Counted from the stretch's first letter, positions 51,688 to 61,608 are shown. The stretch is 64,000 nucleotides of DNA from Janthinobacterium sp. PC23-8 (GCF_002250505.1 NZ_NJGY01000004.1:361672-425671); one strand, 5' to 3'. Notes: generated by a model from the sequence alone, not told the origin. Translations and numbers: made by a program.

Positions 51688-54051
51688 CTAGAACGCCAGG
51701 TTCAATGACACCGCTGCAGTGCGACCCGGCTCGGTCAGCAGTTCGATGTCGCGCCGGTCACGGGCGACCGACGGTTGCAGGCTGCGTGCGCTGGAATAAT
51801 CCCAGTAACGTTTATCGCCGAGGTTGTAAATGCCGGCATCGAGGCGCACGTTCTTGTTGATCTGCCAGTAACTGACCAGATCGAACAAGGCATGACCTGG
51901 CACACGGAACAGTGCCGTCGTGGCATCGGCCAGCGCCGGCCCCGCGTTATTGTAGGCATCGCGGTTGGTCGCCACAGCCTGCTTGCTGCCGACGAAGGTG
52001 CCGGTCAGATTCAGTCCCCACGCTTTCATCGGCGCATCGTAGCCGGCACCGATGATGGCCTTGCGCGGCAACACGGACTCGAGTGGAACGTCCTTGTCGC
52101 CAGCGTAGCTGGATTTGGCGGTGCCGCGGCTCAGGCCCATGGCCCAGGTCGTGTAGATGCCTTTGGCATGCGGACTCCATTGCCCGTGGTCCAGCCGTGC
52201 GCTCAGTTCGAAGCCGTAAATCCTGGCGTCGTCGCGGTTCTCGGCCTGATAAATGGTGCCGATATGCGCCGGCACCCTGGCAAACATGGCCGGGAACATC
52301 GCGCGGCCGTAGCGGGTGTAGGCGATGAAATCGTGGTATTTGGTGTAGAACAGCGATGTATTCAGGCTCACGCCCGGCGTTGGCTTGCCCTTCAGGCCGA
52401 TCTCAAAAGCATCGCTGGTTTCCTGTTTCAGGTGTTGATTGCCGATCAGTGCGTACTGATTGTTGGCGACATAGTTGCTGGCCAGGTTCCATGAGCCGAA
52501 AATCTCGCCGGCCGATGGCGCACGTCCGCTGCGCTTGTACTGCGCATACGCGGCCATGGCCGGCGTCAGGTCGTAGCTCAGGCCCAGGCTGGGGCTCCAG
52601 ATGGTGGTGCTCGGGGTGCCGTACATCTTTTCCACGTCGGCCGGCGTCAGGACGCCCGAGACAAAGTTGTCCAGGTCACGCGTCCTGATTTTGACGTAGT
52701 CGCCGCGCAGTGCCGGGATCAGCACCAGGCGATGGCCGCCAAGGTCGAATCCGATATGATCCTGCAAAAACAGCCCGGCCCGCGTGGTCGTCGTGTCCGG
52801 TTGCGGCTTCATGTAGCCGGGCACGTTCCATGGCCGCTCCACATCCTGCGTCGACGCGTTCAAGCCATAGCTCAGATAGTGCCGGCCCAGCCGCTTGTTG
52901 ACCACGCTCGACAGCCCCCAGGTGCGCGTCTTGTTTTCGGAAACATTGCGCACACTGGCGTTGGTCGACAGCGTCTTCGTGTCGGTGGTGTCTTTCGTCC
53001 CGGTGCTCTGGAAATACAGACGCGTATCGGCCTGGTCGGCCCAGGCGTTGTTCGGTGTCCACTGGTGCATCAACTGCAGCGTATTGCGGCTGGTATCGCT
53101 ATGTTGCTGCGAATCTTCGGTGATCAACGTGCTGGTGGTGTCCCAGCCAAAGAAAGACGTGTCGTTCTTGCGCCGATACAAATCCAGGGACAGCTCAAGC
53201 CGGTTGGCCGCATCGAGGCGCAGTGCGCCCTTGAGCAGCAAGGCATCGGAATTGAAGTCGTTGGCCATGCTGTCGACGATATCGCTGTTGTTGCGCGTGG
53301 CATGCCCATCGCGCCGCGAATAGCTGACCAGTCCGTCCAGCTTGCCGCTTTTGCCGGCGGCGGTCACGCTCTCGTTGCGGGCGCGGTCGGCCGAATCGTA
53401 GCCCACTTTGCCGCCGAAATACGACACCTTGTCGCCGCGCAGATAGTCGTCCGCCGACTTGGTCTTGAAGCTGACGGCGCCGCCGATGCCACCGGCCGAG
53501 CGCGTGGCCGAGGTGGTGCCGGAGAGGATATTGACCGACGTAAACATCTCGGGATCGATGAAGTCGCGACCGACACCAAACGAATTGACGCCGGCCCGGC
53601 TCACGTAAGGACGGGTCGTGGCATCGGGCATTTCAATGCCGTCCACATCCATGCCGACCCGATTGCCTTCGATGCCGCGAATGTTATAGCCGGTCGTGCC
53701 GGAACGGTCAAAGCTGCTGCGGTTGCGGGTCGTGCCCGCGGCAGTGCCCGGCGCGGACACCAAAGGCTGGTTGCGCACCACCTCCTTCATATTGTTGGCG
53801 CGATCGAGTTCGTCGCCACTGACCGTCGTCGCCGTGCCTGGCTCGGCCAACGCCTGCTCGGTCACCTCGACCGGCGCCATTGTCTGCATGAATGGCGGCT
53901 GGCTGCTGCTGTTTTCCTGGGCCAATGCCGGTGCCAGGAACATGGTGGAGATGGCGCAGGCCAGGGAGGTGCGAACCAACAGGGGGGTGCAGCGATGGCG
54001 TGCAGCCAGGCGCCGCTGCGGGAGCGAATCCCGTAAAGCGTATCCGGTCAT
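51688..54051 (-). CDS. TonB-dependent heme/hemoglobin-type receptor
   Basis: The 787-aa product has a signal peptide ending APALAQEN, and a plug starting after VEVTEQALAEPGTATTVSGD. It continues with YNIRGIEGNRVGMDVDGIEM and GRDFIDPEMFTSVNILSGTT, a signature of the hemoglobin/transferrin/lactoferrin receptor family. YAQYKRSGRAPSAGEIFGSW lies in the barrel, corresponding to the FRAP-type motif region. The C-terminus is AAVSLNLAF. A Fur box lies about 90 bp upstream. It heads an operon with the EF-hand lipoprotein and DUF4198 gene. Confidence 0.9.
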   Translation of the reverse strand: MTGYALRDSLPQRRLAARHRCTPLLVRTSLACAISTMFLAPALAQENSSSQPPFMQTMAPVEVTEQALAEPGTATTVSGDELDRANNMKEVVRNQPLVSAPGTAAGTTRNRSSFDRSGTTGYNIRGIEGNRVGMDVDGIEMPDATTRPYVSRAGVNSFGVGRDFIDPEMFTSVNILSGTTSATRSAGGIGGAVSFKTKSADDYLRGDKVSYFGGKVGYDSADRARNESVTAAGKSGKLDGLVSYSRRDGHATRNNSDIVDSMANDFNSDALLLKGALRLDAANRLELSLDLYRRKNDTSFFGWDTTSTLITEDSQQHSDTSRNTLQLMHQWTPNNAWADQADTRLYFQSTGTKDTTDTKTLSTNASVRNVSENKTRTWGLSSVVNKRLGRHYLSYGLNASTQDVERPWNVPGYMKPQPDTTTTRAGLFLQDHIGFDLGGHRLVLIPALRGDYVKIRTRDLDNFVSGVLTPADVEKMYGTPSTTIWSPSLGLSYDLTPAMAAYAQYKRSGRAPSAGEIFGSWNLASNYVANNQYALIGNQHLKQETSDAFEIGLKGKPTPGVSLNTSLFYTKYHDFIAYTRYGRAMFPAMFARVPAHIGTIYQAENRDDARIYGFELSARLDHGQWSPHAKGIYTTWAMGLSRGTAKSSYAGDKDVPLESVLPRKAIIGAGYDAPMKAWGLNLTGTFVGSKQAVATNRDAYNNAGPALADATTALFRVPGHALFDLVSYWQINKNVRLDAGIYNLGDKRYWDYSSARSLQPSVARDRRDIELLTEPGRTAAVSLNLAF

Positions 54052-54139
54052 AAAGTCTCTTCGAGCTTGTTTTTGGCTGGATACCTCCTTTGTTGGTGTT
54101 GCGGGGATTTCTGGCTGGCAAGTAAGTGTACTTTAAATG

Positions 54140-54158
54140 GGAATGATTTTCATTAACT
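54140..54158 (-). promoter_or_regulatory. Fur box upstream of heme-type receptor operon
   Basis: GGGAATGATTTTCATTAAC matches the 19-bp Fur consensus GATAATGATAATCATTATC at most core positions. Placement upstream of a TonB receptor makes iron-dependent repression very likely. Confidence 0.8.
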
Positions 54159-54337
54159 TTTTTGGGGGGAGGTCTGTGGCACGACATTCGGTGACTTGCG
54201 ACAGCGGCTTGTCAACTTTTCCGAATTCGTACGTGCCGGGGGCAGGTCTGCCATTCGGACAGCGCGGTAGGCTGGTGACGCGGGCGCTGTTGCGGTTGAT
54301 GGATGAGGAGGTTAAAAACGATTTCGGCACGAGAAAC

Positions 54338-55421
54338 TAAGTGTCTAGAGATGGGTGATCATATTCCAACTCGCAGCCTGCCATTTTTCAGAGCCAGGTT
54401 GCTTTTGAGTACACTGTTGAATCCTGTCACCCAACCACCAGCGCCATGAGTCAAGCCCTTCACAGCCAAGCCCGCACCACCCATCTGATCCGTGACGAAA
54501 TCCGCAATTCGACGCTCTCTCAACGGGAACTGGCTGAGCGCTACAACGTCAGTCGTCTGACGATCCGCAAGTGGCAAAACCGCGACAGCGCCGAGGATCT
54601 TTCGCACCGGCCGCACACCATGCACACCACGCTCACGCCTGCGCAGGAACTGATCGTCGTGGAGCTGCGCACCACGGCTGCGACTACCCACCGACGACCT
54701 GCTGGCGGTGGCCCGCGAGTTCGTCAATCCGGCGCTTTCGCGCGCCGCCTTGGCATCTCCAGCCTGCTTGAACTGGCCGCCCGGGAAAGCGACAAGCCGG
54801 TCACCAAAAAGTCGTTCAAGGACTACGAGCCTGGCTTTTTACATATGGATATCAAGTACTTGCCGCAAATGCCCGACGAAACTGAGCGCAGTTACCTGTT
54901 CGTCGCGATTGACCGTGCCACGCGCTGGGTCTTCATGGAGATATATGCCGACCAGTCCGACAGCAGCAGCATTGACTTCCTGATCAAGCTCAACAAAGCC
55001 TGTCCGATCGCCATCGTCAAGCTGCTCACCGACAATGGCAGCCAGTTCACCGACCGCTTTACCAGCAAGAAAAAGGACCCGGAAACCGGCGACCGGATTC
55101 CCAGCGGCAAGCACGCGTTTGACGTGCTATGCCAGCAGCTGGCGATCGAACATCGCCTGATCCCGCCACGTCATCCGCAGACCAACGGCATGGTTGAACG
55201 CTTCAACAGCCGCATCAGCGAGGTCGTCAATCAGCCACGATTCGCGTCCAGGGCCCAGCTCGAATCAACACTGCGCAATTATCTGAAAATCTATAACCAC
55301 AACATCCCACAGCGTGCTCTCAACAACGAAACGCCGATTCAGCCAATGAAGAAATGGCAGGCAAAAAAGCCAGAATCATTCGCAAAACCTGTTTATAACC
55401 AAGCGGGTCTTGACACCTAGG
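54338..55421 (+). mobile_element. IS481-family element
   Basis: One DDE transposase gene is flanked by imperfect ends: AGTGTCTAGA at the left (near 54340) and TCTTGACAC (inverted GTGTCAAGA) at the right (near 55416). CTA triplets adjoin both ends and may be the target duplication. The exact limits are uncertain. A second, mostly deleted copy of a related element lies at 26996-27113. Confidence 0.7.
54446..55420 (+). pseudogene. IS481 transposase with compensated frameshift
   Basis: The 324-aa frame has an N-terminal HTH (QRELAERYNVSRLTIRKWQN) and a complete DDE core (HMDIKYLP, LTDNGSQFTD, HPQTNGMVERFNSR). Between about 54676 and 54755 the frame is wrong. The neighbouring frame there reads LRLPTDDLLAVAREFVNPAL and SRAAL, the expected family sequence. 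A deletion then returns the frame at GISSLLEL. About 24 residues are therefore replaced and a few are missing, so activity is doubtful although the catalytic residues remain. Confidence 0.75.
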
Positions 55422-55943
55422 TCGCATGCACTGTGACAATGCGTGACTTTTCCACATAGGAAATTTGCTACAGTGGAGTGCCGCATCCCAAGAAAAACAT
55501 GTTGACTTCTCTAAAAAAAATAATAGGCTTTACTACATTAGTTGAAGGGAAAGCAAACCCAATTAAAGAGAAGAGTGTCTTATTATTTTAGTGCCAGAAA
55601 GAAGTGATCGATGTGGCAATCCTGGATATTATTTGATGGTAGTATATAGTTACCATGATCGATTAAGAAAAATTTTGGAATTACTCAAAATTTTCAGCAA
55701 CATTCTTCAAAGACACCTCCGTTCCGAAGCTTTATTATAGGCTCGCCATTCAGATTACACCCAACTACGCAAAACTGGTTCCGTTTTCGCTGTAATCAAA
55801 AATTTACCAGATGATATTTAAAACTCGGAAAAACCTCATACTTTAAATTATATAATTTATGCCGAGTTTATTTTTATTTTATATATACATTTTCAATTAA
55901 ATAATTTACTTTATTTTAAAAACTAAATATTAAATATTAAATA
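55422..55943. other. AT-rich leader upstream of the giant STAND-like gene
   Basis: No secure gene is seen. A 30-codon frame starts at 55499 (MLTSLKKIIGFTTLVEGKAN), and a second open stretch in another frame around 55591 reads VPERSDRCGNPGYYLMVVYS; together they may be a decayed small gene. A 45-bp dyad with arms GATTACA (55753-55759) and TGTAATC (55791-55797), plus inner AAAAC/GTTTT, resembles an IS end or operator. A TATAAT-like -10 lies near 55850. Confidence 0.4.
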
Positions 55944-58900
55944 ATGAACTTAACATTAGATGAACTAGGCAATCCAATTTATCCATTTCAACATTCAAAT
56001 GGATTTCCCATATTTCCGGAAGTCAATTTAATCGACAGACAAGGTTTTGTTGAAACAATTGAAAGAATGCTTTCTGAAGTACAATTGGTTTTCCTAGAGG
56101 GTGAAGAAGGATTTGGAACAACAACCACAGCAGCGCAATTTTGCCTATCTTATCCGGAACGGAGCTTTTGCCTATTCATCAAGCCTTCCAGCCGTACAAC
56201 TTACAGTCCGGATTATATAAGATTGACGTTAGCAGAACAAATAACTTGGTTTCTTGACGGTAAAGAGATGGCGGAAGACGCCACGGGACCGAATGAGTTT
56301 AGAAAAATAATCATTCGCCTTGGCCGCAAGATAACTCGAAAAAATCCAGTATATTTCGTTATCGATGGTTTACAGAAAATTCAAAATGCTGAACCTATAA
56401 TTGAAGAAATTTTTCGAGATATCCTTCCATTTTGGCAAGACAACATCAAGTTTTTGATTTGCGGAAAACAAAATACATTTGAAAAATATTTTTCTGATAT
56501 ATCTTGCAAGTACATACAGCAGCTCACCCTCTCATCGCCAGAAGTGGAAAAATTCATGCTCCCCTTCGTTCTTGATGGAAGTGATGTCAGGACATTGCAT
56601 TCACTAACACAAGGGATTCCAGGAAGACTAGCTGCTGTCCGTCGCCTGATGTTAGGGAAAAAAACTTTAAACGAAATTTTAAATTCCAGTCCGGAAAAAT
56701 TTCCCACCTTCATAAAGCTAGAGTTCGCACAGGTCGAGTATCTTTCAGAAATAGAAAAGAAGATTTTAGCAACCATAACTTTTTCGGGTAGGGAATTAAG
56801 CCGCGACAATCTTCTCGAAATGACAAACGCCAGCGAGAAAAACATAGATGAAGTATTGTCTTCATGTCAATTCATCAATGAAACCGGGAGCGAAAGAAGG
56901 ATAGACTTTGTTTCTGAAGCGTTGCGTCGTTTTTCCTGCACAATGCTAGAAAAAACTAAAAATGAAGTTATCGCAACGAATATTGAATATCTTCTAAAAA
57001 GTCCCGAAAGTCGGGAATCAATCAACTACCTCCCTATATATTTTCAACAGCTTAATCAAGCGGCAGAGATAATTCGATTTTTAACACCAGAACACTTCTC
57101 CCACCTTTTACAGCAGACCTCTTCCATAGGCGCAGTGAGAGCTAGGTCTCAGATCGGAATGAAATCCGCAGTTGCATTGGAGCAACCAACAGATGTTCTA
57201 GGATTTTCTCTCTTACAAAGCATATTCTTGAGTATCGCTAAGTCTGAAGGAAGCATTGCCCAAATTCGGGCTTTAGTCGCTCTCGGCGAACATCAAACTG
57301 CACTCGCAATCGCGTACAATTGTGTTACGAATGAAGAGCGGCTTAAATTTCTAGCAGCTTATGCTAAAAAATGCAAAGAACTTACAAATACATTAAACGA
57401 TGAAGTAATTTCTGCCATAAAGTCGACAGCGAAAGAAGTTGATTTCTCTCAGCTTGGCGATACTGCTATAGATATCGCTTCCGAAATAGTGTATGTCGAC
57501 CAGGATATCGCACTGTCCATCATTGACGATGTTCTGAAAGGCGCATCTGTTTCTGAACGCGACGCGGCAATGGTTAGACTAAGCTTAGCAACGCCTGTAA
57601 AAAAAGGAACTCACTCAAATAATAGAAGTCACGCTCAGATAAGTGACACTAAGCTACAAGAATTCGTTTCTTCGATATTAGCTGTAGTGTCAGACTGGAC
57701 TCATAAAGATATTATTGACGTATGTGGAAAGCTCGACCAGAGTAGGCAGCTCTTATTTCTTGCATACTGGATTACAGAGCATAAGCATAGTGAAAATGCA
57801 ATAGATGTTATCGAACACGGGCTAAACTTAATGATTAGCAACTCTGCTCACAATCCACGAATGCGTGAATTTCGGGATTTGGCACTTGCGCTTCCATTTT
57901 GCTCCGACTTGATAAGAGTTGAAGCCTTGGTTAAAAGATTTGATGGTCAGCGAGGCCTCATTAGTGATGTAGCGATTTCAACTGAACTGGTTGGTCTTCA
58001 AATGATTCTAGCGCATGCTGAGACCCGATATAACGATAAAGCCGCTGCGTTAAGGATATTAGATTGTTACGTACAACTTAGTGATACTAGTGATGCTGAT
58101 ACGAAGCTGCAAGGTTTTTCCTCAATGCTAAGAGCTCTCAGTGAAATGGATGCTGATGACATCCTCGAAAAAGAAAACGGATTTAAAAAAACCGTACAGA
58201 TGGAATTCTCAACACTTTTCGAGGAAGTTCTAAATAACTCAGCTGATCATTTCTTAATAATGAAAAATGTTATTTCAGAATTTTCACATATTAGCTTATC
58301 ACATGCAGTAAATATTGCAAAATCATTAAACATCGAAGGTCGCAGAGACCAAGCATTTTCCAGAATATGTATCTCATTGCAAGAGGGTGAAATTTCGTCG
58401 AAAATGGTCAGTGAGGTCTGCGAAACGCTTCCTAAAATATCTGACGTTAATGAACGAAATATTATATTTTCAGATTTCCTTCATAATATTTCCGTGAGAA
58501 AGGCGAAGTTAGAAAAATCATCTTTGGAGAAAATAGAGGTACTTCTTGCAGATGTTAGAGACAGTTATATTCGTCCAAAAATAATTATCTCCACTTATAA
58601 ACTAAGGATACTTTCTGGGTTAGGCGAGGAAGAAAAACTAATCGATTTGTTTTCGAGTTCAATTAATAATGTAATCACTAGCTATTGTCAGTCTGACTTC
58701 TATTTTGATATGGCTGAAGCTTCCTCAAGTGTAGATAACGCAGCGGCAAAAAAATATTATCTTTTAGGCACCGAAATAGCGGCATCTTCGTTACCTACAC
58801 AGGCTTATACTCAGATCCTTGCTTGGTGCCTTACTTTCGCTGCAAGAGCAATTGGTGGCGCAGTGGGTGGAGGAGGATTCAAAGAGGAAATGGTTCGTCG

Positions 58901-60848
58901 ATACCTGCAACTAGTTGAAGTAGCGCCGTCCTTACCCACAAAGGTATCGGCAATTTCCGACCTAGCTTCGAGAATGTGGATCGCGGGGCGACAGGACTTA
59001 GCAAAGTCTTTAATGGGTCAACACATTATTCCATTACTTGAGTCAACACTTATAAAATACCCTCCGAATGGAATGACACTGGTAAGTATATGCGCACCAG
59101 TTCTTTATTGCACTCATCCTCAAATCGCAATTGCTAAGATTCATCTTTTAAGCCGTCAGGAACGAGAGCCCGTGTTGGCTATCGCATTCGATTTGCTTCT
59201 CACCAAGACTCCAAGAACCGATCCCTGCATTACAGATATAAAAGAACAATTTTTTATTACTTATGATGAAGTTCTTGGCGCCGCAGCATTGATGGAACTT
59301 ATGGAAGAAGATTGGAATATATATTCTTCCGTTCATCAACTAGTTAGCTCCATTGTTCATAAAAAAAATGCTGTAAACTTTACCGCTCAACAAAAAATTG
59401 ATATTGCGGAAAAATTAAAAATTATTTTTGAAAAGGGCCTGCCCGACAAATTTAATATTCAGCACGATGGTTACCTAATATTATGCGAAGCGCAGGACCT
59501 GCGACTCCGATCTTCAGTTTCAATTCCAGCTTGGGAAAAATGTATAACAGAAGCATATCAAGTTTCAAACGTGGCTGACCGTGGATTCATCCTCTGTGAA
59601 ATTTCTGCCCTACTCCCTCCCAAGATGGCTGCCCGGAAAAATGAAGTCCGTTTGGAAGCGCTGGCACTTTTTAGTCAAGTTCCTTCAGTGATCGATCGCA
59701 TTAATCGGCTAATCGCACTATCTACCGGCACGTCGAAAGATGCAATTTCGATAGCAAAGCAATCGCTGAAATCAGCGATGTCAATGACGCTTTATATGCA
59801 GGACGAACAAGTTGCTCGCGACTCTAGGCGTAAGATAATCGACATTGCGGATAAAATTAAACCAGAGTTTGCGGATGAGTTAGCTGATTTAATTGATCAG
59901 GATACAGCTAGGAAATCTGCTCGGGCGGAAGTGAAGCAGCGAATTGAAATGCTGGCAGTAAAGAAAAAAATATCTGACGTAAAATCAAATCAGATGATAA
60001 GCAATTCAGAAATAAAACATTTATCCGAAGCATCCTGGAAAAACCTTCATAGCCTTTTAGGCGACAGGTTAGAAATTAAAAATCCAACGCTAATGATTGA
60101 TTATTTGGACCAGTCATCTCGCTTTACGCTACACGATGCAGTACCGATTATATCGTGGTTTATCGAGAATAATTCAAAGAAATATTCTACTGGAAAAGAC
60201 TCAAACGGAATTATTCGGACCTTAGCAGAGAAGCTATTAACCATAGCAGAATTTTCGGCTAACTCTATGATATCGATGGCTGAAAAGAATAGCAACTTTA
60301 CTAAAATTTCGATAGGCGACTTTCCCTCAGAAACCCTCTTGGGACTAAATAACCGTACTGATTCTTTAAATTACATTGAAAACTGGTTGACTGAATGTGA
60401 TGAAGAGATTATTTTGTGTGATCCATACTTCGGATGTAAAGAAAATGATTTAGAATTTTTTAGGCTAATACTTCGAGCGTGCCCAAATTGTGAGGTAGCA
60501 ATCCTAACAAGCAAAGAAATTTTTCAGAAACAGGGAATATCTTCCGGGGATGTCTTTGTAGAGAAGTGGAGGCAAGTATGCGAACTTGATCTTCCGATAG
60601 GTCGAGTGATAAGTATCGGAAAGTTGATTAATTCGGCGTCCCTTATTCACGATCGATGGCTAATTAGCGGAAATAGAGGTCTTAAGCTTGGTACGTCTTT
60701 CAATGGAATAGGGACAGGTAAGCTGTCTGCCATTTCCATTCTCTCCGATGGAGAGTTGCTTCAAACAAAGAACCAAATTTTGCGGTTCGTAAACGGGGAT
60801 CGATTTATTGACGGTGAGCGCATAAGCTCTTCAAGCTTCACGATTTAG
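55944..60848 (+). CDS. giant STAND-like NTPase / helical solenoid / PLD-like protein, candidate defence gene
   Basis: The 1,634-aa AT-rich gene has no close named family. Residues about 25-250 look like a STAND/AAA NTPase head: LIDRQGFVETI, then a P-loop GEEGFGTTTT in which the invariant Lys is Thr (about 53-62), Walker B VYFVIDGLQKI (about 136-146), and FLICGK. A winged-helix-like part (about 260-340) follows. Residues 350-1460 are almost entirely helical with no clear catalytic motif, as in sensor solenoids. The C-terminus (about 1468-1634) resembles a phospholipase-D-type fold: EEIILCDPYFG, SLIHDRWLISG, GLKLGTSFNGIG. The overall plan parallels Avs-type antiviral STAND proteins but with the putative effector at the C-terminus. 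No partner gene adjoins. Function is inferred. Confidence 0.6.
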   Translation: MNLTLDELGNPIYPFQHSNGFPIFPEVNLIDRQGFVETIERMLSEVQLVFLEGEEGFGTTTTAAQFCLSYPERSFCLFIKPSSRTTYSPDYIRLTLAEQITWFLDGKEMAEDATGPNEFRKIIIRLGRKITRKNPVYFVIDGLQKIQNAEPIIEEIFRDILPFWQDNIKFLICGKQNTFEKYFSDISCKYIQQLTLSSPEVEKFMLPFVLDGSDVRTLHSLTQGIPGRLAAVRRLMLGKKTLNEILNSSPEKFPTFIKLEFAQVEYLSEIEKKILATITFSGRELSRDNLLEMTNASEKNIDEVLSSCQFINETGSERRIDFVSEALRRFSCTMLEKTKNEVIATNIEYLLKSPESRESINYLPIYFQQLNQAAEIIRFLTPEHFSHLLQQTSSIGAVRARSQIGMKSAVALEQPTDVLGFSLLQSIFLSIAKSEGSIAQIRALVALGEHQTALAIAYNCVTNEERLKFLAAYAKKCKELTNTLNDEVISAIKSTAKEVDFSQLGDTAIDIASEIVYVDQDIALSIIDDVLKGASVSERDAAMVRLSLATPVKKGTHSNNRSHAQISDTKLQEFVSSILAVVSDWTHKDIIDVCGKLDQSRQLLFLAYWITEHKHSENAIDVIEHGLNLMISNSAHNPRMREFRDLALALPFCSDLIRVEALVKRFDGQRGLISDVAISTELVGLQMILAHAETRYNDKAAALRILDCYVQLSDTSDADTKLQGFSSMLRALSEMDADDILEKENGFKKTVQMEFSTLFEEVLNNSADHFLIMKNVISEFSHISLSHAVNIAKSLNIEGRRDQAFSRICISLQEGEISSKMVSEVCETLPKISDVNERNIIFSDFLHNISVRKAKLEKSSLEKIEVLLADVRDSYIRPKIIISTYKLRILSGLGEEEKLIDLFSSSINNVITSYCQSDFYFDMAEASSSVDNAAAKKYYLLGTEIAASSLPTQAYTQILAWCLTFAARAIGGAVGGGGFKEEMVRRYLQLVEVAPSLPTKVSAISDLASRMWIAGRQDLAKSLMGQHIIPLLESTLIKYPPNGMTLVSICAPVLYCTHPQIAIAKIHLLSRQEREPVLAIAFDLLLTKTPRTDPCITDIKEQFFITYDEVLGAAALMELMEEDWNIYSSVHQLVSSIVHKKNAVNFTAQQKIDIAEKLKIIFEKGLPDKFNIQHDGYLILCEAQDLRLRSSVSIPAWEKCITEAYQVSNVADRGFILCEISALLPPKMAARKNEVRLEALALFSQVPSVIDRINRLIALSTGTSKDAISIAKQSLKSAMSMTLYMQDEQVARDSRRKIIDIADKIKPEFADELADLIDQDTARKSARAEVKQRIEMLAVKKKISDVKSNQMISNSEIKHLSEASWKNLHSLLGDRLEIKNPTLMIDYLDQSSRFTLHDAVPIISWFIENNSKKYSTGKDSNGIIRTLAEKLLTIAEFSANSMISMAEKNSNFTKISIGDFPSETLLGLNNRTDSLNYIENWLTECDEEIILCDPYFGCKENDLEFFRLILRACPNCEVAILTSKEIFQKQGISSGDVFVEKWRQVCELDLPIGRVISIGKLINSASLIHDRWLISGNRGLKLGTSFNGIGTGKLSAISILSDGELLQTKNQILRFVNGDRFIDGERISSSSFTI

Positions 60849-60907
60849 ATGCTCGCTGTCGGTGTAACCCGTCTCCACGTCAGGCTGTTCTCAAATGCCA
60901 CTGCGTC

Positions 60908-61035
60908 GGGGTCAGGTCTGCCATTCGGACACGGACTCATGCATTAGTCGCCGTAGAAGCATGCTCAGCCACAAACCTAATCAGAACCACGAACGCGCGC
61001 CGCAGGCGCGCGAGGCTGCCGCGTAGCGGCAGCAG
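60908..61035. repeat. palindromic direct repeat, copy 1
   Basis: A ~128-bp unit starts GGGGTCAGGTCTGCCATTCG and ends with two perfect hairpins, CGCGCGCC-GCA-GGCGCGCG and CTGCCGC-GTA-GCGGCAG. It is nearly identical to copies at 61506 and 61615, with a few substitutions. It looks like a REP/BIME-type mobile palindromic element. A short piece of the same head sequence also occurs near 54239. Confidence 0.85.
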
Positions 61036-61042
61036 TGTGCCG

Positions 61043-61505
61043 ATCGGCATAGGGGGTAGCCAAAGGCTACTCCCCTGCCACACCACCCGGCATGCGGGTC
61101 CGCACCGGGCGGTTCGAGAAGTTGAGGTCAAAGCAAGCGTGGCACGCCCAGCTTGTCGAAGTACGCGATGGTCAAGACGTATTTCAAGTGCCTGTTACTG
61201 TTGCGCCACCAGCCTAGACGCTTCGCGGCAACCCGTCGAGCAATGGGCGCAGGGGCACCAAGTTTCAGCAACGCCTGATAGATACGATGACTGTGCTTCC
61301 ATTGTTTGAGCTGTATTGCCCGCAACCGGTGCCTTAGCCATTCATCGAGTCGTCGCCAGATACCCGGCGTCTGCGCCAATCGAAAGTATCCTCGCCATCC
61401 ATTCACGTACGAGCGCAACCGTGCTACTACCTCTTGCATACCGCGTCCCCCGACGCGGCTGGTGAGTTCACGGATGCGTCGTTTGTATGCCGCTAATCGA
61501 GCGCC
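61043..61505 (-). mobile_element. 3' remnant of a group II intron with maturase C-terminus
   Basis: The coding part (61128 to about 61505) reads AYKRRIRELTSRVGGRGMQE, VNGWRGYFRLAQTPGIWRRL and AYFDKLGVPRLL, the maturase X domain of group II intron reverse transcriptases. The RT domains are missing. Downstream, the minus strand has the hairpin-rich CCGCCCGGTGCGGACCC..GCCGGGTGGTG region and an intron-like 3' end CCCCCTATGCCGAT near 61043. The 5' side is cut off exactly where repeat copy 2 begins. Confidence 0.8.
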
Positions 61506-61608
61506 GGGGTCAGGTCTGCCATTCGGACACGGACTCATGCATAGGCCGCCGTAGAAGCATGCTCAGTCGAAACCTAATCAGAACCACGAACGCGCGCCGC
61601 AGGCGCGG
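61506..61608. repeat. palindromic direct repeat, copy 2
   Basis: The same unit as copy 1, but it ends after the first hairpin (CGCGCGCC-GCA-GGCGCG) and lacks the CTGCCGC hairpin. Copy 3 begins within a few bases, so copies 2 and 3 form a tandem pair of about 109-bp period. Confidence 0.85.

Noticed and set aside
54137..54340. 67-codon plus-strand frame over the Fur box region
   Set aside because: It covers the Fur box and part of the palindromic repeat head; no protein signature.
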